Source: CAZOZP01 sp964584325 (GTDB taxonomy: Bacteria > Bacteroidota > Ignavibacteria > Ignavibacteriales > Melioribacteraceae). Taken from it: a stretch of 50,009 bases of DNA. A model generated the notes under the pieces. That model made no database searches. It was not told where the DNA came from and saw only the letters and a list, made by a program, of their open reading frames with translations. The stretch spans positions 1 to 50,009 of the forward strand of contig CAZOZP010000022.1 of NCBI GenBank assembly GCA_964584325.1, written 5' to 3'. Made by a program: the position numbers and the translations under genes. Position 1 is the first letter of the stretch; each line of letters begins with the position of its first letter. Positions 24,239 through 34,397 of this stretch are shown here, one piece after another.

Positions 24239-25288
24239 ATGTTCAAAATGAAAACAATAACGGGTTATATTGCTGCAACCATGTTTCTGGTCATGGTTAC
24301 TCTGAATGCAAAAAACACGAACTCAAATGAAATATTAGACAAATTTCCATATAAAATGCAGCTCAATGATGTGTTTTATGTTTGGTCGGATTATATTGTT
24401 TATGAGGTTATGAAACCTCAGACAAAAAATAATGATTTAGTTTTACAATTGGATACATTAAAAGCGGGATCAAAATTTAAGTTAACAGAGGCTACCGTAT
24501 ATGTGGAAAAAGACTTTGTTACCGAGAAAGATGTTGAACATATATATTTTACAATAGAATTGGAAGACGGAACAACAAGACGCATATTACATCCTCAATA
24601 TTTACACACGCAATGTTATAGAGAAGGCGAAAGCACAATTCCTGTTTCAATACACTCGATGCTTACCGATATGCTTAATTATAAAGCTACTTCTTTCTGG
24701 TACACATTTTTGATTTGTCTTACAGTAAGTTTACTGTACCTATATCAAATTAAGCGCTTGGATAAACTATTTTATAAGCTTTTAGCTAAGAAAAGAAAAA
24801 TCTATAATCCAGGTTATACTTTCTTTTTTGCAGCCGGAGTATTGGGTGCAATTTCCGGCATCTTAATATTTTTTGCCGATATAGAATTTAAGTTATTTTT
24901 TATGTACTTCCCTGTGTTAAGTTTTCCTTCAGAGGATTCATTAGTAATTCAATATTTTTGGTTGCTCCAGGTATTAATTCCCGCATTTTTCTTCTGGGGA
25001 GTTTACAGAAATATCAGTGAATTTGGAGTTAAATTCGGTTTAATCAGGAGTGTGGTATTGCTTGTTGCCGGATTAGCATTCTTTTGGACTGGCGTTGCTA
25101 TTGCGTTGATAGCTATCGGATTGCTGATATTTAGAATCGGTACTTCAATGGCAAATACTATAGCTAGTCAAAAATATAAGACTGTGGTAGAACGATCTGA
25201 ATTTAATGTCTTCTCAGGAGAAGAAAAAAAAGTTCGTGTTACCTTAGACGGAGATGGTAAGGAAGAATCACGAAAATATATCGAATAA
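24239..25288 (+). CDS. Unknown multi-pass membrane protein
   Basis: About 349 residues. An N-terminal signal or anchor (6-24), a soluble segment to about 140 with no recognised fold, then four transmembrane helices (about 145-165, 185-207, 232-255 and 270-300) and a charged tail. The frame is open from a TTG at 24236; ATG at 24239 has AGG 8 bases upstream and is chosen. No family recognised. It is the first gene right of the island. Confidence 0.65.
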   Translation: MFKMKTITGYIAATMFLVMVTLNAKNTNSNEILDKFPYKMQLNDVFYVWSDYIVYEVMKPQTKNNDLVLQLDTLKAGSKFKLTEATVYVEKDFVTEKDVEHIYFTIELEDGTTRRILHPQYLHTQCYREGESTIPVSIHSMLTDMLNYKATSFWYTFLICLTVSLLYLYQIKRLDKLFYKLLAKKRKIYNPGYTFFFAAGVLGAISGILIFFADIEFKLFFMYFPVLSFPSEDSLVIQYFWLLQVLIPAFFFWGVYRNISEFGVKFGLIRSVVLLVAGLAFFWTGVAIALIAIGLLIFRIGTSMANTIASQKYKTVVERSEFNVFSGEEKKVRVTLDGDGKEESRKYIE

Positions 25289-25455
25289 ATCTCGCTGAAG
25301 CCCAAAGTTCCCACTGGCCACTATTTCTATGTTCTTGAGGGTAATGGCATTTGCTTGGTTCGTAAAATGAGACTAATTTGGTAATTGTATTAAATTACTT
25401 TGTGCTTTGGTGTAAATTTATTTTTCTGTAATCCTCTACATAAAAAGGAGCTGAA

Positions 25456-26088
25456 ATGAAAAACATTAATCTGTTTCCGGTTGCTTTTGCTCTCGTCATT
25501 ATTTTATTCACTTCCGGTTTATATTCTAAAAGTGTAAATCCGGAGTTTCCCGAATATAACATTTCTTTAGGCGATTCTCTTTCAGATGAATCATTCGTAA
25601 ATGCTATATCTAAAATCAGACTATTTCCGGGTTACAGTATAAGCCAAATTCCCAATGATTTTACTGTAATAAAAGAAATACGAACAATTGAGGAGGGCAA
25701 TGAAATACCTGTTTATATTATCCAAAAAGCCGAAAAGACTGTATTTGAGGTATTCACTTCATTTATTCCGGAAAAAGGAATCTATAACGATACGATTAGT
25801 GAAGTTTATATTTTAACGGATCAGTTTAAGAGCTCAAAAGGCTTCGGGGCTGGCTCTTCACTCAGATCATTTATGAAGACTTATCCTGATTCAAAAATAT
25901 GGTACACTTATGTTTCAAACCGATTTGTTCTTGAATCACCTTACTTTCCGAATACACAATTCATAATTGAAAATGCCGGATATAACGGCGATGTCTCTAA
26001 ACTGAATTATAATGATATGATATTTCTTGATGCATACAAGTTTCGAAAAGGCACCAAAATTCGAAAGATCAGAATCTATTCAGAATAG
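25456..26088 (+). CDS. Unknown exported protein
   Basis: A 210-residue protein with a signal peptide (residues 1-24, cleaving near LYSKS) and a soluble alpha/beta mature part including VYILTDQFKSSKGFGAGSSL then RSFMKTYPDSKIWYTY. The GxGxGSSLxxF pattern is seen in other Bacteroidota periplasmic proteins of unknown role. AAGGAGCTGAA precedes the ATG as a good ribosome site. Confidence 0.65.
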   Translation: MKNINLFPVAFALVIILFTSGLYSKSVNPEFPEYNISLGDSLSDESFVNAISKIRLFPGYSISQIPNDFTVIKEIRTIEEGNEIPVYIIQKAEKTVFEVFTSFIPEKGIYNDTISEVYILTDQFKSSKGFGAGSSLRSFMKTYPDSKIWYTYVSNRFVLESPYFPNTQFIIENAGYNGDVSKLNYNDMIFLDAYKFRKGTKIRKIRIYSE

Positions 26089-26312
26089 TAAGAACAATTT
26101 TTAGTTACGATTTCCTATATCCTACATATTTATTAGTGCCCTAAGAATTTTATTTTAAATAATAATACAATTATGTCTGTAAATATAATTAGCCACGTTT
26201 GCAGAATGCATTATTTATATTTAGATTTCTTTGAGTTTATTTTAAAGAAATACTAAATAATTCAGGATTTATTTATTTCTCAGTAATATTATATAATATT
26301 CAGGATGTTAAA

Positions 26313-26483
26313 ATGATTAAGTTATGTCAATATCACACAACTTGCGTACTGGGTACAAAATGTGAGTTTGCCGCCAAGCCAAAAAAGATTAAAAACTTAG
26401 GTCGTGAATATAATTATTATGATAAAAAACCCGATTGCTATAAGCCAAAAAGAAATTCTGTTGATTATCAGTCAATAAAATAA
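26313..26483 (+). CDS. Small Cys-rich protein
   Basis: A 56-codon ORF (ATG 26313, TAA 26481-26483). The product has Cys5, Cys11, Cys17 and Cys42 with His8 in CQYHTTCVLGTKC, a possible zinc site, followed by LGREYNYYDKKPDCYKPKR. The pattern is protein-like and the ORF fills the gap between neighbours, but there is no ribosome site and no known family. Confidence 0.45.
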   Translation: MIKLCQYHTTCVLGTKCEFAAKPKKIKNLGREYNYYDKKPDCYKPKRNSVDYQSIK

Positions 26484-26608
26484 AAACAAATTTTTTATAA
26501 TTTGTTTAGTGCTGAGCAGTAGACTTTTTATTGTCTTCGAATAAATATTTACCATATTTCAAAGAAATATAATGTTCAGTTACATTTCATTAACTTATTC
26601 GTTAAAAA

Positions 26609-27757
26609 TCAGTTACAATATTTTCTTATAGCTGAATAGGCTTGAGTATAACCTAATTCTCCTGCTTTACTGAAATAAATACAACCTTCGTCCTTAAATC
26701 CTGTGCGGCATTTAGAAAGTCCTAAAAAGTAATAAGCCTCAGGAAAGAGTTCACTGTATTTGGATGCATCTGATTTCAGGAAGAGCTCAAGGTCTTCTGA
26801 AGCCCCTCTGTAATCAAGAAGTTTAGCTTTTGCCAATCCTCTGTAAAACTGAGCTTCAGAAAGTACCATAGCTTTAGTTAGATCTTCAACCGCCTGCATT
26901 AGTTTCCCGGTTCGATATTTTGCTCTTCCGCTTAAATAATATGCAGATGCTGAATTGGATAAGTTGCCTGAAGCTGCCTGACTATAATCTTTTATTGCTC
27001 CGTTAATATCATTAGTTTTTTCTTTAACTTTGCCGCGTAATTCATAATAGAATGGGGCATTATCCGGGTCAACCTCTATTGCTTTTGTATAGTCTTTAAC
27101 CGCACCTCTATAATCATTCAATAGTTCTTTTATTTCTGCTCTTTTAATATAATCAGCCAAATAGTTTTTCAACTCTATCGCAGAATTTATGTCAGCAAGT
27201 GATTCTTTGTACCTACTAAGTTTTATATATGCAGATGAACGCCCGATTAAGGCCGGATAGTAATTCTTTTCAATATCTAAAGCTTTACTGAATTCAGTTG
27301 CAGCTGTTTCGGCATCACCGGTATTCAAAAATCCAAGCCCGATTTCATAATATGCTTCCGTATAGTCAGGTTTTATTTCAACTGCTTTAATAAAATCTGC
27401 GAGTGCATTTTCAGTTTTGCCTATAATCGAATATGTTATGCCTCGTTTGCAGTATGCTTCCGCATAATTGGGTTTCATTTCAATTGCCTTTGAAAAATCA
27501 GAAATAGCCTCTTCGTACCTCTTTTCGGTTTTGCTTATAACTGAAAAGTGGGTAAGAGCAATTCCCCTGTAAAGAAGTGCTTCTGTTAAGCCTGAATCTA
27601 ACTTGAAGGCAATTGTAAAATCATTTATCGCTTCTTTGAAATCTGATTTTTCAAGTTTGGTTTTTCCGTTTTCAAGAAAAACTGCAGATTCCGTTTGAGC
27701 TCCTACAATACCTGAAAGAAGAAATCCAATTAGTAATACCTGCAAAATACTTTTCAT
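26609..27757 (-). CDS. Exported tetratricopeptide-repeat protein
   Basis: A 382-residue protein with a signal peptide (1-20) and about nine TPR units across 25-370, for example EAYCKRGITYSIIGKTENAL and ADFIKAVEIKPDYTEAYYEI. It ends with an AGELGYTQAYSAIRKYCN motif. A periplasmic scaffold for protein contacts is likely; partner unknown. The hairpin at 27879 separates it from the gltBD operon upstream. Confidence 0.85.
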   Translation of the reverse strand: MKSILQVLLIGFLLSGIVGAQTESAVFLENGKTKLEKSDFKEAINDFTIAFKLDSGLTEALLYRGIALTHFSVISKTEKRYEEAISDFSKAIEMKPNYAEAYCKRGITYSIIGKTENALADFIKAVEIKPDYTEAYYEIGLGFLNTGDAETAATEFSKALDIEKNYYPALIGRSSAYIKLSRYKESLADINSAIELKNYLADYIKRAEIKELLNDYRGAVKDYTKAIEVDPDNAPFYYELRGKVKEKTNDINGAIKDYSQAASGNLSNSASAYYLSGRAKYRTGKLMQAVEDLTKAMVLSEAQFYRGLAKAKLLDYRGASEDLELFLKSDASKYSELFPEAYYFLGLSKCRTGFKDEGCIYFSKAGELGYTQAYSAIRKYCN

Positions 27758-27878
27758 TTGTTTCCCTTTACTTCAATTTACTCTGAAATACCTAATGAGC
27801 AAATTTAATACTTTTCGATTAAATAATGGGAATAATCAGTTGCAATCGTTGGCGGGGTTTAATTTTCTTTAATGGAAA

Positions 27879-27902
27879 GGCGGTTATTTTTGAATAACCG
27901 CC
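27879..27902 (-). terminator. Intrinsic terminator of gltBD
   Basis: A perfect 10-bp stem (27879-27888 and 27893-27902) with a 4-base loop, 20 bases after the gltD stop codon. The T-run after it on the minus strand is short (TTTCC). Confidence 0.65.
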
Positions 27903-27921
27903 ATAAAATATTTAAAAAAGT

Positions 27922-29349
27922 TTATTTTTTCAGGAATTCGTTTATATGCATCGCAGCTTCGCGGCCTTCATTTATTGCCCAGACAACAAGTGATTGTCCG
28001 CGACGAGAGTCGCCTGCCGAAAATATTCCGTGAACACTTGTCATATAGTTCTTCCCGGTCTTAATGTTACCTCTCTGATCAAGCTCAAGTCCGAGTTGTT
28101 CTACTAGTCCTGTTTTTACTGGCCCCGTAAAGCCCATTGCCAATACAATCATATCTGCATCCAGAATATATTCCGAACCTGGTATTTCCTGCATCGGCCT
28201 TCTTCCTGTTTCCGGATTCTTCTCCCCGTATTCCAATCTTACGAGTTTCAAGCCTATCACTTTTCCGTTATTACCAATTACTTCTTTTGTCATAACCGCA
28301 AATTCTCTTTCGCATCCTTCCTCGTGAGATGTAGATATTTTCTCTGTGAATGCCCATTGCGGCCAGGGATTATCAGCTTCTCTTTCTTTTGGCGGCCTGG
28401 CAAGCAATTCTAAATTTATTACTGACTTGGCACCTTGACGTATCGAAGTTCCGATACAATCTGAACCTGTATCGCCTCCGCCTATAACTACAACATTTTT
28501 ATCTTTTGCAGAAATTTCAAATGGAAGTCTGTTTTCATATCCAAGCAATTTTCTGTTCTGCATCGCAAGGAAATCAATCGCAAAATAAATACCTTCAAAA
28601 TCTCTTCCGGGAACTGTTAAATCACGCGGTTGTTCTGCACCTGTACAAAGCACAACAGCATCAAACTGTTTTATTAACTCATCAGTTAAAATATCGCTTC
28701 CGACTTTTGTATTTGTTCGGAATATTACTCCTTCATCTTCCATTATTTTAAGTCTTCTTTTTACTACCCATTTTTCAAGCTTAAATTCAGGAATTCCGAA
28801 AGTCAGTAAACCTCCGGGCATTTCATTTTTTTCGAATACAGTTACTAAGTGACCTTCCTTATTAAGCTGATCAGCACAAGCCAGACCTGCCGGCCCCGAT
28901 CCTATTACCGCAACTTTTTTACCGGTTCTAACTTTAGGCGGCTCGGGAAATATATACTTCGCCTTGTATGCTCTTTCGATTATTGACAATTCAATATTCT
29001 TGATAGTTACCGCAGGCATATTAATGGCAAGCGTGCATGAGTACTCGCAGGGGGCGGGACAAACTCTACCAGTAAACTCCGGAAAATTATTTGTTCTGTG
29101 AAGCATTTCAATTGCATCTTTCCATCTGTTACCATAAACAAGATCATTCCAGTCAGGAATTATGTTTCCTATCGGACAAGCGCTATGACAAAAAGGAATG
29201 CCGCAATCCATACACCTTGCACCTTGATTGGCAATTTCATTCTCGGCAGGCAGATATGCAAATTCTTTCCAGTTTTGTATTCTATCTTTAACAGTGGCTT
29301 TCTTCAGCTCCTGTCTTTCGTATTTCAAGAAACCTTTTATTTCACCCAT
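27922..29349 (-). CDS. gltD: Glutamate synthase small subunit
   Basis: The 475-residue flavoprotein has N-terminal cysteine clusters for two [4Fe-4S] centres (CMDCGIPFCHSACP and CPAPCEYSC), an FAD site GSGPAGLACADQL (about residue 149) and an NADPH site VVIGGGDTGSDC (about 290). It passes electrons from NADPH to GltB for converting 2-oxoglutarate and glutamine into two glutamates. It starts 12 bases after gltB and is co-transcribed with it. Confidence 0.97.
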   Translation of the reverse strand: MGEIKGFLKYERQELKKATVKDRIQNWKEFAYLPAENEIANQGARCMDCGIPFCHSACPIGNIIPDWNDLVYGNRWKDAIEMLHRTNNFPEFTGRVCPAPCEYSCTLAINMPAVTIKNIELSIIERAYKAKYIFPEPPKVRTGKKVAVIGSGPAGLACADQLNKEGHLVTVFEKNEMPGGLLTFGIPEFKLEKWVVKRRLKIMEDEGVIFRTNTKVGSDILTDELIKQFDAVVLCTGAEQPRDLTVPGRDFEGIYFAIDFLAMQNRKLLGYENRLPFEISAKDKNVVVIGGGDTGSDCIGTSIRQGAKSVINLELLARPPKEREADNPWPQWAFTEKISTSHEEGCEREFAVMTKEVIGNNGKVIGLKLVRLEYGEKNPETGRRPMQEIPGSEYILDADMIVLAMGFTGPVKTGLVEQLGLELDQRGNIKTGKNYMTSVHGIFSAGDSRRGQSLVVWAINEGREAAMHINEFLKK

Positions 29350-29361
29350 TTTTTCCTCTTA

Positions 29362-32300
29362 TTATACTAAAACGGATTCAGATTGTATTTTTTTCTCTTC
29401 TTCAAGGACTCGGCGGTAATCTTGCGGAAAAACTTTTATGAATTTCTTCAGATATTCTTCCTTATTGCCAAGAATTTCGGCAGCCCTTGAACTGCCTGTA
29501 TATTTGCTATGATTTTCGATTAAACCAAACAATTCATTTTTGTCTTCATCTTCAGATACTTCAAAAAGATCAACCATATCTGTGTTGCATTTGGTCTTAA
29601 ATGTTCCGTTTTCATCAAAAATGTATGCTATGCCACCGCTCATACCTGCGGCAAAGTTTCTGCCTGTTTCGCCAAGAACAACAACACGGCCGCCAGTCAT
29701 ATATTCGCAACCGTTATCTCCAACTCCTTCAACTACTGCACTTGCACCGGAATTCCTTACAGCAAACCTTTCTCCTGCCAATCCGTTCAAATATAATTCT
29801 CCTGAGGTTGCACCATAAAGAACAACATTTCCGGCTATTATATTTTCTTCAGGTTTAAAATCCGCTTCTGCCGGAGGGAAAATATTAATCTTACCACCTG
29901 AAAGTCCCTTGGCTACATAGTCATTCGCATCACCTTCAAGGTTAAACGTGATTCCTTTTGCAAGAAATGCACCGAAACTCTGACCTGCAGAACCGGAGAA
30001 ATCGACGGTAATTGTATCGTCGGGCAGTACATTTCCTCCGAAAGTTTTCGCAATTCTGGAGCTTAGCATTGTTCCGGTTGTTCTGTCAATATTTCTTATC
30101 GCACAACTGAATCTTACATTTTCTTTCTTTCTTAAAGCGAGTCTGCATGATTCTATAAGTCTGTTATCTAGTATTTTATCCAATTCGTGTATCTGTTTTT
30201 CGGAATGCCTTATTGGAGTACGGATAGGTACATCCGGTCTGTGTAGGATATTTGAAAGATCGAGACCTTTTGCTTTCCAGTGATTTATGGCTTCCTTAGA
30301 ATCAAGATACTCTACTCTTCCTACCATGTCCTCAAATTTCCTGAATCCTAATTCTGCCATTATTTCTCTAACTTCTTCAGCAATAAACATCAGAAAATTA
30401 ACAACATGTTCTGGTTTGCCAGTGAAATTTTTTCTAAGTTTTTCATCTTGTGTTGCAACACCCACAGAACAGGAATTCTGATGGCATTTCCTCTGCATTA
30501 CACATCCTAATGAAATTAGTGCTGTTGTTGCAAAGCCAAATTCATCTGCTCCGAGCATTGCAGTTATAACAACATCGCGGCCTGTTTTAATTTGTCCGTC
30601 TGCCTGAACTCTTATTCTGCTTCTTAACCCGTTTAATACAAGAACTTGCTGAGTTTCGGCAATACCGAGTTCCATTGGCAATCCTGCATATTTAATTGAA
30701 GTTAAAGGCGATGCACCGGTACCGCCTTCATATCCGCTCACAAGCACAAGATCAGCCTTGCCTTTTGCAACGCCGGCTGCAACAGTACCAACTCCAACTT
30801 CTGATACTAGTTTTACACTTACATCTGCTTCAGGATTAGAATTTTTTAAGTCAAAAATCAATTGAGATAAATCCTCAATTGAATATATGTCGTGATGCGG
30901 AGGTGGAGAAATGAGTCCGACACCCGGAGTAGTTCCTCTTGTTTTTGCAATTTCCTTACTCACTTTATGTCCCGGAAGCTGTCCGCCCTCGCCGGGTTTT
31001 GCACCCTGAGCCATTTTGATTTGAAGCTGGTCAGCATTATTCAAATAATCAATTGTAACGCCAAAACGTCCCTGAGCTATCTGCTTAATTCTGCTTCTTC
31101 TCCAATTGCCATCCGGATCTTTTTTGAATCGTTCAGGATCTTCGCCTCCCTCCCCGGTGTTAGAAAATCCGCCTAGTCTGTTCATAGCTATTGCAAGAGT
31201 TTCATGTGCTTCTTTGGATATCGAACCATAACTCATTGCACCGGTTGCAAATCTCTTTACTATTGATAAAGCCGGTTCAACTTCATCAAGAGGAATAGGA
31301 TTCTTTTTAGAGAATTCCAGAAGTCCTCTTATGTTGGCCAGATTAGTATTTTGGTTATTGATGTATTCAGAGTATTTCTTAAATATCTTATAATCACCGG
31401 TTCTTACAGCCTGTTGCAATAGAGCAATAGTTTCAGGATTCAGCTGGTGATGTTCACCGTCTTTTCTCCACTGATAAAACCCGCCCGAATCAAGCTGAAG
31501 CTGTTTAGCTTTATCAGGGAATGCTGTTTCGTACCTGATTATCATTTCCTTTGCTACAGTTTCAATTCCGATACCACCAATTCTGGAAGGAGTTTGAGTG
31601 AAATACTTTTCCACGAAACTTTCCTTTAATCCTACTGCCTCAAAAATCTGTGCAGCGCAATATGATTGTATTGTGGAAATCCCCATCTTGGAAATAATTT
31701 TATAAAGTCCGGCTTGTGTCGAGTGAAGAAAGTTTTCTTCAGCCGATTCGTATGTTAATCCGCCGTTATATACTCCTTTTGCAATTTCGTTTTTAATTGT
31801 TTCGAATGCTAAATAGGGATTAACCGCATTTGCTCCGTAACCTATGAGCACTGCAAAATGATGTATTTCTCTTGCTTCTCCGGTCTCAATTATCAGACTC
31901 ACTTTTGTTCTTGTTCCTTTTCTGATAAGATAATGATGAAGGCCTGAACATGCTAAAAGAGAAGGCATGGGAATATGGTCTTCATTTAAATTTCTGTCAG
32001 AAAGTACAAGAAGATTATAACCGTTTGAAATTGCTTTATCTGCTTCTTTGAAAAGTTTTTTCACCGCTTTCCGCAGACCTTCTTTTCCGTGCTTTCTTTT
32101 AAATACTGTATCAAGTGTTGCCGCTTTCAGAAAATCAGTATTCAGATTTTTTATTTGTACAGTTTCTTTGTTTGTAAGTATAGGTCTCGGAATCTTTAAT
32201 CTTCTGCAATGTTCCGGTGTTTCGTCAAGTAAATTAAGTTCGCTGCCCAGCATCATTTCTTCAGCCATAACGATTTCTTCCCGGATCGGGTCAATCGGAG

Positions 32301-33888
32301 GATTTGTTACTTGTGCAAAAAGCTGTTTGAAATAGTCAAAAAGAAGTTTAGGCTTAGAGCTTAAAACAGCAAGCGGAGTATCATCTCCCATTGCACCCAA
32401 AGCTTCTTTGCCTCCTGTAGCCATGGGCTGTAACACAATTTTAATATCTTCGAGAGTATATCCGAAGGCTTTCTGTTTTATTTTGATTTCTTCATCACTC
32501 ATTACAGGAATAAACTGCGGATCAGGAAGATCTTCAAGCTTTGTAAGATTTTCTTTAAGCCATTGCCCGTATGGTTTCAAGTTAGCATATTTGTTTTTAA
32601 TTTCTTCATCGTCTATTATTCTTCCTTCCAATGTATCTATCAAGAAAATTCTGCCCGGCTTAATTCTGTCTTTAAGAAGAATGCTCTCAGCAGGAATATC
32701 AAGCACCCCGGCTTCAGAAGCATGAATAATCATATCGTCTTTAGTTACCCAATATCTTGATGGCCTCAGACCATTTCTGTCTAAAATTGCTCCGACATAC
32801 CTTCCATCTGTAAAAACAATAGACGAAGGTCCGTCCCAAGGTTCCATTAAACAAGAATGGTATTCGTAGAAGGCTTTTCTGTCATCAGGCATACTTTCAT
32901 GTCTGCTCCAGGCCTCGGGAACCATCATCATTATTGCGTGAGGAAGATCGCGGCCACTCATCACAAGAAGTTCAAGTGCATTATCGAAAGAAGCCGAATC
33001 ACTTTTGTGTGCTGCTATAACGGGATGAATGAGATCTACATCTTTACCGAGCACACTACTCTTAAAATGAACCTCCCTTGTTCTCATCCAGTTTTTATTA
33101 CCTCTAAGAGTATTGATTTCTCCGTTATGGGCAATCATTCTGAAAGGATGCGCAAGGTCCCATGAAGGAAAAGTATTTGTGCTGTATCTTGAGTGAATTA
33201 CAGCAATCGCAGATTCCATATCTTCATCCAGCAAATCGGGGAAAAATCCCTTAAGCTGTGTAGCAATAAGCTGGCCTTTATAAATAAGCGTTTTTGAAGA
33301 AAGACTGCAAATGTAAAAATAGTGCTTGTAGTTAAGATTTGAGTTCATAGCTGCAAGACCCATTCTTTTCCTTATTATGAAAAGTTTTCTTTCAAAATCC
33401 TCAGGAGATGTATTTTTTCCTCTTCCAATAAAAAGCTGTTTAAATATCGGCTGTGCAGTTTTTGCAACATATCCTATATTTGAATTATTAAAAGGTACAT
33501 CCCTCCATCCAAGAAACTTCTGTCCTTCATCTCTGGCAATGTGTTCAAACCAGCTTTCAAGTTTATGCCTGTCTTCGGGTGCAGTAGGAAGAAAAATCAA
33601 TCCTGCCCCGTAATCCCCTTCAGCAGGTAAATGAATTTCTACCGACCGGCATTTTTTTCTGAGAAATTTGTCAGGGAGCTGAATTAATATGCCTGCTCCA
33701 TCCCCTGAAAGCGGATCGCATCCACAAGCACCCCTGTGCTCTAAGTTTTCGAGTATTTGAAGAGCATCCTTAACAATTTTGTGTGACTTTTTGCCCTTTA
33801 TATTTGCAATAAAACCAACACCGCAATTGTCGTGTTCAGTTTCAGGAACGTACAGACCCTTCTTACCCTGTTCATTAGACTTAGTCAT
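29362..33888 (-). CDS. gltB: Glutamate synthase large subunit
   Basis: The 1508-residue protein is full length. The N-terminal class II glutaminase has its catalytic Cys at Cys22 after a short propeptide (HDNCGVGF); the central domain follows; the FMN-binding synthase domain has GYEGGTGASPLTSIKYAG and a [3Fe-4S] cluster CVMQRKCHQNSC; the C-terminal beta-helix domain has the repeated GG/GS pattern (SGGKINIFPP, MTGGRVVVLGETG). With GltD it forms the main ammonia-assimilation route besides glutamine synthetase. Confidence 0.98.
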   Translation of the reverse strand: MTKSNEQGKKGLYVPETEHDNCGVGFIANIKGKKSHKIVKDALQILENLEHRGACGCDPLSGDGAGILIQLPDKFLRKKCRSVEIHLPAEGDYGAGLIFLPTAPEDRHKLESWFEHIARDEGQKFLGWRDVPFNNSNIGYVAKTAQPIFKQLFIGRGKNTSPEDFERKLFIIRKRMGLAAMNSNLNYKHYFYICSLSSKTLIYKGQLIATQLKGFFPDLLDEDMESAIAVIHSRYSTNTFPSWDLAHPFRMIAHNGEINTLRGNKNWMRTREVHFKSSVLGKDVDLIHPVIAAHKSDSASFDNALELLVMSGRDLPHAIMMMVPEAWSRHESMPDDRKAFYEYHSCLMEPWDGPSSIVFTDGRYVGAILDRNGLRPSRYWVTKDDMIIHASEAGVLDIPAESILLKDRIKPGRIFLIDTLEGRIIDDEEIKNKYANLKPYGQWLKENLTKLEDLPDPQFIPVMSDEEIKIKQKAFGYTLEDIKIVLQPMATGGKEALGAMGDDTPLAVLSSKPKLLFDYFKQLFAQVTNPPIDPIREEIVMAEEMMLGSELNLLDETPEHCRRLKIPRPILTNKETVQIKNLNTDFLKAATLDTVFKRKHGKEGLRKAVKKLFKEADKAISNGYNLLVLSDRNLNEDHIPMPSLLACSGLHHYLIRKGTRTKVSLIIETGEAREIHHFAVLIGYGANAVNPYLAFETIKNEIAKGVYNGGLTYESAEENFLHSTQAGLYKIISKMGISTIQSYCAAQIFEAVGLKESFVEKYFTQTPSRIGGIGIETVAKEMIIRYETAFPDKAKQLQLDSGGFYQWRKDGEHHQLNPETIALLQQAVRTGDYKIFKKYSEYINNQNTNLANIRGLLEFSKKNPIPLDEVEPALSIVKRFATGAMSYGSISKEAHETLAIAMNRLGGFSNTGEGGEDPERFKKDPDGNWRRSRIKQIAQGRFGVTIDYLNNADQLQIKMAQGAKPGEGGQLPGHKVSKEIAKTRGTTPGVGLISPPPHHDIYSIEDLSQLIFDLKNSNPEADVSVKLVSEVGVGTVAAGVAKGKADLVLVSGYEGGTGASPLTSIKYAGLPMELGIAETQQVLVLNGLRSRIRVQADGQIKTGRDVVITAMLGADEFGFATTALISLGCVMQRKCHQNSCSVGVATQDEKLRKNFTGKPEHVVNFLMFIAEEVREIMAELGFRKFEDMVGRVEYLDSKEAINHWKAKGLDLSNILHRPDVPIRTPIRHSEKQIHELDKILDNRLIESCRLALRKKENVRFSCAIRNIDRTTGTMLSSRIAKTFGGNVLPDDTITVDFSGSAGQSFGAFLAKGITFNLEGDANDYVAKGLSGGKINIFPPAEADFKPEENIIAGNVVLYGATSGELYLNGLAGERFAVRNSGASAVVEGVGDNGCEYMTGGRVVVLGETGRNFAAGMSGGIAYIFDENGTFKTKCNTDMVDLFEVSEDEDKNELFGLIENHSKYTGSSRAAEILGNKEEYLKKFIKVFPQDYRRVLEEEKKIQSESVLV

Positions 33889-34397
33889 ACTCTATGAATC
33901 TCCAAATAATTTACATATTGTTGGTGTAACGGAAATATACTGCCGGCAGGTTTAATGCCTTTTAAAACAGGAATGAGAACCAGCCATAAAGCTATTCACG
34001 AAAATTGATTTGAGGGAGCAGCCAGAATAAAAATAAATTAAATGTTTTTGAAAACATCATATACTCAATTTTTTTCATTGGAAAGATACAAAAAATATTA
34101 AATTATGCAAGTAAGCCAGAAAAGTTTTTTCTTGTAACATTATTACTTGATATGTCGTTTTTAGTTAATTTTATAAGGCTATTATGTGTTTTCGGCATAT
34201 TAAATATTTTTTTTGCGTCTGTATTATTATACATCATTCAGTTCAATATTAAAGATATTATTTATTTTATTGTGTATTTATTTATCCACTTATGTGTTTT
34301 TGTCAGGGGCTATGCCATCAAATGCACATTAATTACGGTAAATCAGATTGGTTTCAGAAAGCGGATAGTGATTACCCGCCTATCAATGATTATTTAG
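33889..34397. other. 509-bp region before gltB
   Basis: Upstream of gltB and convergent-end side of the aldo-keto reductase gene. A plus-strand ORF of 81 codons (34152-34394) encodes two hydrophobic helices but has no ribosome site, no family and an AT-driven composition, so it is only a possible gene. No riboswitch or clear promoter is recognised. Confidence 0.4.

Noticed and set aside
29540..33613. Many ORFs of 60-105 codons antisense to gltB and gltD
   Set aside because: They lie opposite conserved, full-length glutamate synthase genes and show no protein-like composition.
34152..34397. 81-codon ORF with two hydrophobic helices
   Set aside because: No ribosome site or homologue recognised; AT-rich DNA easily gives such ORFs. 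Mentioned in the region entry only.
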